A stretch of DNA of 64,000 nucleotides from Nesterenkonia haasae (GTDB lineage Bacteria; Actinomycetota; Actinomycetes; Actinomycetales; Micrococcaceae), in contig NZ_VFIE01000019.1 of the NCBI RefSeq assembly GCF_010119385.1, positions 122,809 to 186,808 on the forward strand, read 5' to 3'. A program made the position numbers and the translations under genes. Shown here one piece after another: positions 60,342 through 64,000 of this stretch (within the stretch, counting starts at the first letter, position 1; the number at the start of each line of letters is the position of its first letter). A model generated the notes under the pieces. That model was not told the DNA's origin, made no database searches, and saw only the letters and a list, made by a program, of their open reading frames with translations.

Positions 60342-61610
60342 TCAACAGGGGCGGGATACGGTTCGCAGGCCACGGGAGGTAGACGCGATGACCGCCACCG
60401 CCATCGCTCCAACGCCCCACACAGCAGTGATCGCAGCCGGTTCCACTAGCTCGGCCAAGAAGCCGATCAGTGGTTGAACCACTAAGAGAGGCAGGGTCTG
60501 AGCCATGATCAGAACCGCCTGGGATCGACCGACGACCCGGGGAGGCACCGCCGCCATGAAGACCGGTCCGAGATGAGTCGCGAATACCCCTGTCCCCACG
60601 CCTGCGACGAACGCAGCGCACACGGCTGTGCCCTCGGTCGACGCGGCGGCCAACCCCGTGACGCCCACGCCGGCGGTTAACATTCCAACGATCGCGGCAG
60701 CGCCGGGCCGCCCTGCTCCGCGACCCACCATGACCACGCTCGCCGTCAGTGCCATGCCCGCTCCGAATGCTCCGGAAGCTGTTCCAGCCACTGCCGCCGA
60801 CCAGCCATGGTCTGCGGCAAGGAGCGGAATCAGGAGGCTCGTCACCGGCAGGACGAACGCTGCGAAGGCCACCGTCAGCAGAGCGATCCCTCGGAGCAGG
60901 GGCGAGGTCCACACCAGGATGATCCCCTCCTTCGCCTGAGCAAGAGTATGCGGTCTCTGGGCATGGTCCGTCTGCGGAGCCGGTGCGAAGGATACTCGGG
61001 TACGCAGTATCAGTAGGATGACCAGCATCCCGAGAAATCCCACTGTCCCCAGCCCAAAGGCCAGGGGCAGGCCCGCCGCGCTCACTGCAACTCCACCGAA
61101 CACCGGACCAGCCACGCCCGAGCCGTAGGTGATGAGCTGCCGCGCAGCCAACGCTCGGGGCAGAGCCCCGTTAGGCACCAAGAACTTGGGGACTCCACCC
61201 GAGGAGGGTTGGTAGAACGCGTCGGCCAGACCGAGCACCGCGGCCGCAGTCAGCAACAGCGCCGGGGATGAGGCGTGGACGGCCGTCACCACGACCAGTC
61301 CCATCAAGAAAACAGACATCGCCGCATCGGCGACCATCATGACCTTCAGCGGCCCCACACGGTCTGCTGCGCTGCCACCCAGCAGAGAGATCAGCGCCCG
61401 GGGCAGTACGGCGGCCAGCAGTACGACACCGGCGAGTGCGGGACTGTGCGCAGCTGCTTGCCATACCAGTCCGAAATGCAGCAGATTCAGGCCAGTGGAG
61501 GTCCAACCGAGACCGCCCAGCCAGATCCAGTACACGGCTGGAACACGGTCATTCTGGTCTGCTCCAGCAGTGTGCACCTGTGCACCTGAGGTGGCCCGCT
61601 GGCTCTTCAC
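60342..61610 (-). CDS. MFS exporter
   Basis: 422 residues with about twelve hydrophobic segments. GGSAADRVGPLKVMMVAD is the MFS loop motif after TM2, and GVPKFLVPNGALPRALAARQL is typical of MFS_3/enterobactin-exporter-like efflux proteins. The start overlaps the stop of the MerR regulator by four bases, so the two genes form an operon and the regulator probably senses the exported compound. Substrate unknown. Confidence 0.87.
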   Translation of the reverse strand: MKSQRATSGAQVHTAGADQNDRVPAVYWIWLGGLGWTSTGLNLLHFGLVWQAAAHSPALAGVVLLAAVLPRALISLLGGSAADRVGPLKVMMVADAAMSVFLMGLVVVTAVHASSPALLLTAAAVLGLADAFYQPSSGGVPKFLVPNGALPRALAARQLITYGSGVAGPVFGGVAVSAAGLPLAFGLGTVGFLGMLVILLILRTRVSFAPAPQTDHAQRPHTLAQAKEGIILVWTSPLLRGIALLTVAFAAFVLPVTSLLIPLLAADHGWSAAVAGTASGAFGAGMALTASVVMVGRGAGRPGAAAIVGMLTAGVGVTGLAAASTEGTAVCAAFVAGVGTGVFATHLGPVFMAAVPPRVVGRSQAVLIMAQTLPLLVVQPLIGFLAELVEPAAITAVWGVGAMAVAVIASTSRGLRTVSRPC

Positions 61611-62644
61611 AGCTGCGGTTCCGGACGTATGGGCAGGACCACGACAAACGTTCCCGGGGCGCCAGCCCGGCGAATAGCCAACGGTTCGGAGGGCCCGTCC
61701 AGGTCCAGCCGCAGCTGAAGAGTGCCTTCCACCTGCGCGTCCGCATTGGCGATTGCCAATGCGTCTACCGCGTCGAGGACGAAGTCAGGGTTCACCGAGA
61801 TCCCACGTTCAGTGAGGTAGGCGACGAGGTTCTCGGGAAGCACAGTGGCAGTCGAGTTCGCCTTGGGAATCGCATGGCTGAGGTCCGGGAATGCCGCTTC
61901 AGGAGCCGGTTCGCACAGCACGATCCCCGAACGCGACGCGATCCGCACCTCACCTTGGACAAAGGTGATCTCCACTGTGCCCTCAAGTTGCGGACCCGCA
62001 GCCAGCACAGCGTCTACGACGGTGGTGGGCAGCAGAGCCCGCAGGCGGCCCTCAACCTGAGCCGGCACCTCGGTGAAAGCTGCACGGCTCCGGTCTGAAG
62101 CAGCCAGTCGGAGGACTTCGTGGTCTCCAGAGGAAATACCTACCATGAAGACCCCGTGAATCGAAGGCATGTCCGGATCATCCCCCACCGCGTGGCGCAC
62201 GGTGCTGAGACCGGTAAGCAGATCGGTGGCTTGGATCCTCAGCACCGTCGGACCTGAAGTGCCCGTTGCGGCCGACGGGCCAACTCCTCCCATATCATGC
62301 GGCTCAACCCACCGGGAGCGGATCCGTGAAACCTCCGTGCGGGCAGCTGCCAAGCCGTCCTCGAGGTCTTTCAGATGGTGGTCGAGAACACGCTGCGTGA
62401 CGTCGGGTTCACGGCGGGCCACGACAGTAGCACTCTCCGCAACCGGTAATCCCACCCGTCGTAGGGCCGCGAGCAGCTGCGCATCGTCGACCTGTTCTGG
62501 GGCGTACCAACGGTACCCGCTAGACGGATCAACAGTGGTCGGGGTAAGCACCCCTTGGCGGTCATAGAACCGTAGGGCCGAAATGCTCAAACCTGAGGCG
62601 CGGGCGAGCTCTCCAATGGTCAGCAGGCTGGGGTCGTCGTCCAT
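61607..62644 (-). CDS. MerR-family regulator with GyrI-like C-terminal part
   Basis: 345 residues. The N-terminal HTH is LTIGELARASGLSISALRFY followed by DRQGVLTP and SGYRWYAPEQ, the standard MerR wing. A dimerisation helix runs to about 120, and the long C-terminus could be an effector domain; part resembles GyrI-like or sliding-clamp-like beta folds (VEITFVQGEVRIAS). ATG at 62644 is chosen because a MerR-type promoter with a 19-base spacer ends seven bases upstream. It drives the MFS exporter gene from the same transcript. Confidence 0.87.
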   Translation of the reverse strand: MDDDPSLLTIGELARASGLSISALRFYDRQGVLTPTTVDPSSGYRWYAPEQVDDAQLLAALRRVGLPVAESATVVARREPDVTQRVLDHHLKDLEDGLAAARTEVSRIRSRWVEPHDMGGVGPSAATGTSGPTVLRIQATDLLTGLSTVRHAVGDDPDMPSIHGVFMVGISSGDHEVLRLAASDRSRAAFTEVPAQVEGRLRALLPTTVVDAVLAAGPQLEGTVEITFVQGEVRIASRSGIVLCEPAPEAAFPDLSHAIPKANSTATVLPENLVAYLTERGISVNPDFVLDAVDALAIANADAQVEGTLQLRLDLDGPSEPLAIRRAGAPGTFVVVLPIRPEPQL

Positions 62645-62651
62645 GACCACC

Positions 62652-62682
62652 ATCCCAACCCCTCAACAAAGGTGAGGGTCAA
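62652..62682 (-). promoter_or_regulatory. MerR-type promoter with 19-bp spacer
   Basis: Minus strand: TTGACC (62677-62682), 19 bases, TGGGAT (62652-62657), then seven bases to ATG. The spacer contains CCCTCA and TGAGGG as an inverted repeat. Over-long spacers with such a dyad are the mark of MerR-activated promoters. Confidence 0.65.
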
Positions 62683-62685
62683 GTC

Positions 62686-63426
62686 CTAGCTGTTGCCGGC
62701 GTCGTGCTCAGCAAGGTGTCTGGGACTCAGGAGCATGAAGTCTCTGAGCAGCTCATTGCCTTCCACCGTGACCGTCCAACTGGGGCGCAGAAAGTCATTA
62801 TTGGCCATCCGGTAGCGGATCTCCCACTCAGCCTGTTTACCGTGCGCATCAGTCACACGGTGGGTTCCGCACTGGAAGTAGCCCAGCGCCTCAGAGACGC
62901 GTTTCGATGGCTCGTTCCAGTCGAAGGCCCCAGATTCAGCGAACTCTGCCCCGAAGTGGTCGAAAGCCCACATCAGCATCGCAGCGCGCTGCTCCTTGCC
63001 GTACCCCTTGCCCTGCGTGTCCGCACGGAGCCAGCTGGCCGACTCCACGGTCCGCAACACGCGGTACTTTTCGGCCCATACATCTTGCATGCCGATGAGC
63101 TGGCCCTCACTGCCGTCCTCATTCCGGATGAAGACGGCAAGCATGAGGTACCAGGAATTGGGGCCGATGGATGGGCGCTTGGACCACAACCACGTCAGTG
63201 AGTTCTTGGCGATGTCCTCCGGTGAGTTCTCATCCCAAGGCGAGGCGAAGGAGTTCCGTCCTGTGGCCATAATGCCGGATGATGCCGCGGCAACGTAGGC
63301 CGGGAAGTCGGTCTCTCTGACCTGGCGGAGCACCAGCCTCGGGGACTCGATGCGCAGCCCGAAAGGGGGCCAGACCTCCGGTAGCGTATGCGCGGGATTG
63401 TCTCGGTCGACGCGGAACTCAGTCAT
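62686..63426 (-). CDS. GNAT acetyltransferase
   Basis: 246 residues, longer than most. IESPRLVLRQVRETDFPAY is the RimJ-like beginning; SWLRADTQGKGYGKEQRAAML is the acetyl-CoA loop (split at about 131-151) and GAFDWNEPSKRVSEALGY follows. A C-terminal extension (about 190-246) with WEIRYRMANNDFLRP is extra. TAGGCT six bases before ATG points to a leaderless start. It stands between the MerR promoter and the P450 gene. Acceptor unknown. Confidence 0.85.
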   Translation of the reverse strand: MTEFRVDRDNPAHTLPEVWPPFGLRIESPRLVLRQVRETDFPAYVAAASSGIMATGRNSFASPWDENSPEDIAKNSLTWLWSKRPSIGPNSWYLMLAVFIRNEDGSEGQLIGMQDVWAEKYRVLRTVESASWLRADTQGKGYGKEQRAAMLMWAFDHFGAEFAESGAFDWNEPSKRVSEALGYFQCGTHRVTDAHGKQAEWEIRYRMANNDFLRPSWTVTVEGNELLRDFMLLSPRHLAEHDAGNS

Positions 63427-63442
63427 GATCTGAGCCTAGCGT

Positions 63443-64000
63443 TCACCGCGGCGAGAGGTGGAACTTCAAGGAGAAATTGTTCAGCAGCCCTGGCAGACGC
63501 CCCGGCTCCAGATCGTGACTCAGCAGATCAATAGACCGCTGACCAACTATCTCCGCGATGAAGTTCGATGTCAGCAACAACACCAGGTGCCGGCCCGGAC
63601 ACAAGCCGGGGCCTGCGCTGAAGGGCACTAGCGGCCACTCCTCCCGCGTCCGCTCGTGATCCCAGACCTCAGGGGAGAAGCGATGCGCGAAGTCGAGGTT
63701 CTTCTCATCCCGATGGAAGAACGGGGCGAAGATCAGCACAGTCGTGCCTTCCGGCATGACCCCATGTTCGAACTCGACCTCCCGGGTGGTCTCACGCAGA
63801 ATCATCGGGGTAGTGGCCCAAAGCCGGAGCGACTCCAACACGGTCGCCCTCAACAGCGGCAGCATGGGCGCCTCCGCCTGGGCCTCCTCCTCAATCTGGA
63901 AGCGGGCGGCCTCGAGCCGGTCCTGGTGCGAAGCCAGCAGGGCAAGGCCCCGGTAGCTGGCCATCCCAGCCGGGTCGAAGGCGAATAGCCACTGCGGTAT
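63443..64000 (-). CDS. Cytochrome P450 (N-terminal part outside window)
   Basis: About 185 C-terminal residues are visible; the gene enters from beyond base 64000. The I-helix/oxygen-binding region begins FAFDPAGMASYRGLALLA; the ExxR of the K-helix is ESLRLWATTP, and the heme-ligand loop is PFSAGPGLCPGRHLVLL with the Cys at about 54 residues from the end. It lies 16 bases upstream of the GNAT start. The reaction, a mono-oxygenation, cannot be specified. Confidence 0.9.
   Translation of the reverse strand: MPQWLFAFDPAGMASYRGLALLASHQDRLEAARFQIEEEAQAEAPMLPLLRATVLESLRLWATTPMILRETTREVEFEHGVMPEGTTVLIFAPFFHRDEKNLDFAHRFSPEVWDHERTREEWPLVPFSAGPGLCPGRHLVLLLTSNFIAEIVGQRSIDLLSHDLEPGRLPGLLNNFSLKFHLSPR

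Noticed and set aside
60295-60912. Upstream extension of the YcaQ-like gene by 206 codons
   Set aside because: It is a shadow of the MFS gene in another frame; a ribosome binding site supports the ATG at 60294.
1-64000. CRISPR arrays, insertion sequences, prophage or toxin-antitoxin modules
   Set aside because: No regularly spaced repeats, transposase or integrase motifs, terminal inverted repeats with target duplications, or toxin-antitoxin pairs were seen.

Overview
The window is chromosomal DNA from a high-GC Gram-positive bacterium. The protein families point to an actinobacterium of the Micrococcales, possibly near the Micrococcaceae; that placement is inference from gene content, not a database match. 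Supporting signs are a short actinobacterial-type N-acetylglutamate synthase, GlxR/Crp-like palindromes, many probable leaderless starts (a TANNNT-like -10 six or seven bases before ATG or GTG), an ArsR-phosphatase fusion and a three-domain glutaminase. No prophage, integrase, transposase or CRISPR array was seen. One tRNA gene (Lys, anticodon TTT) is present.

Layout. 1-7.3 kb: three sodium:solute symporters (SSF family), each with small membrane partners. A partial LytS-type sensor kinase lies beside the first, and three Crp/GlxR-like boxes lie in the divergent promoter region. 7.3-13.4 kb: a spermidine-synthase-like methyltransferase, an aldo/keto reductase, a glutaminase-STAS-cNMP fusion, an orphan ParA, a CGNR zinc-finger relic and a TetR/hydrolase pair under a clear operator-promoter. 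13.7-17.3 kb: an ABC exporter with its two-component system. 17.5-27.9 kb: a compact amino-sugar locus (gntR-anmK-SSF-murQ-BadF kinase-FAD/FeS oxidase-nagB, with divergent nagA) that reads as a complete route for peptidoglycan-derived MurNAc, anhydro-MurNAc and GlcNAc. The large FAD/FeS protein is well placed to oxidise the D-lactate that MurQ releases. 28.0-34.6 kb: a second catabolic operon (asparaginase, HP0310-like CE4 hydrolase, MFS carrier, two dehydrogenases and a small protein of unknown function) divergent from a LacI regulator.

34.7-39.5 kb: a PspC protein, a flavin reductase, an SDR that has lost its catalytic residues, a 525-base gene-poor stretch with a strong promoter, an ArsR/beta-lactamase-fold operon and tRNA-Lys. 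39.6-45.6 kb: a conserved actinobacterial protein and a BMP-type nucleoside ABC importer. 45.6-47.8 kb: a structured noncoding stretch followed by DUF47 and Pit phosphate transport genes. 47.8-52.2 kb: argA-like acetyltransferase, a membrane-anchored acidic protein, chromate transporter divergent from an ArsR-arsenate-reductase-type fusion, and a fatty acid desaturase. 52.3-64 kb: a divergent histidine kinase/response regulator pair, an S9 peptidase, inorganic pyrophosphatase, three GNAT acetyltransferases, a YcaQ-type DNA glycosylase, a MerR-regulated MFS exporter and the C-terminal part of a cytochrome P450.

The strongest biological story is the cell-wall amino-sugar salvage operon with its built-in D-lactate oxidase. 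The second is the asparaginase/CE4 operon, whose substrate is unknown. All functional statements rest on sequence motifs and context read by eye; no searches were run.
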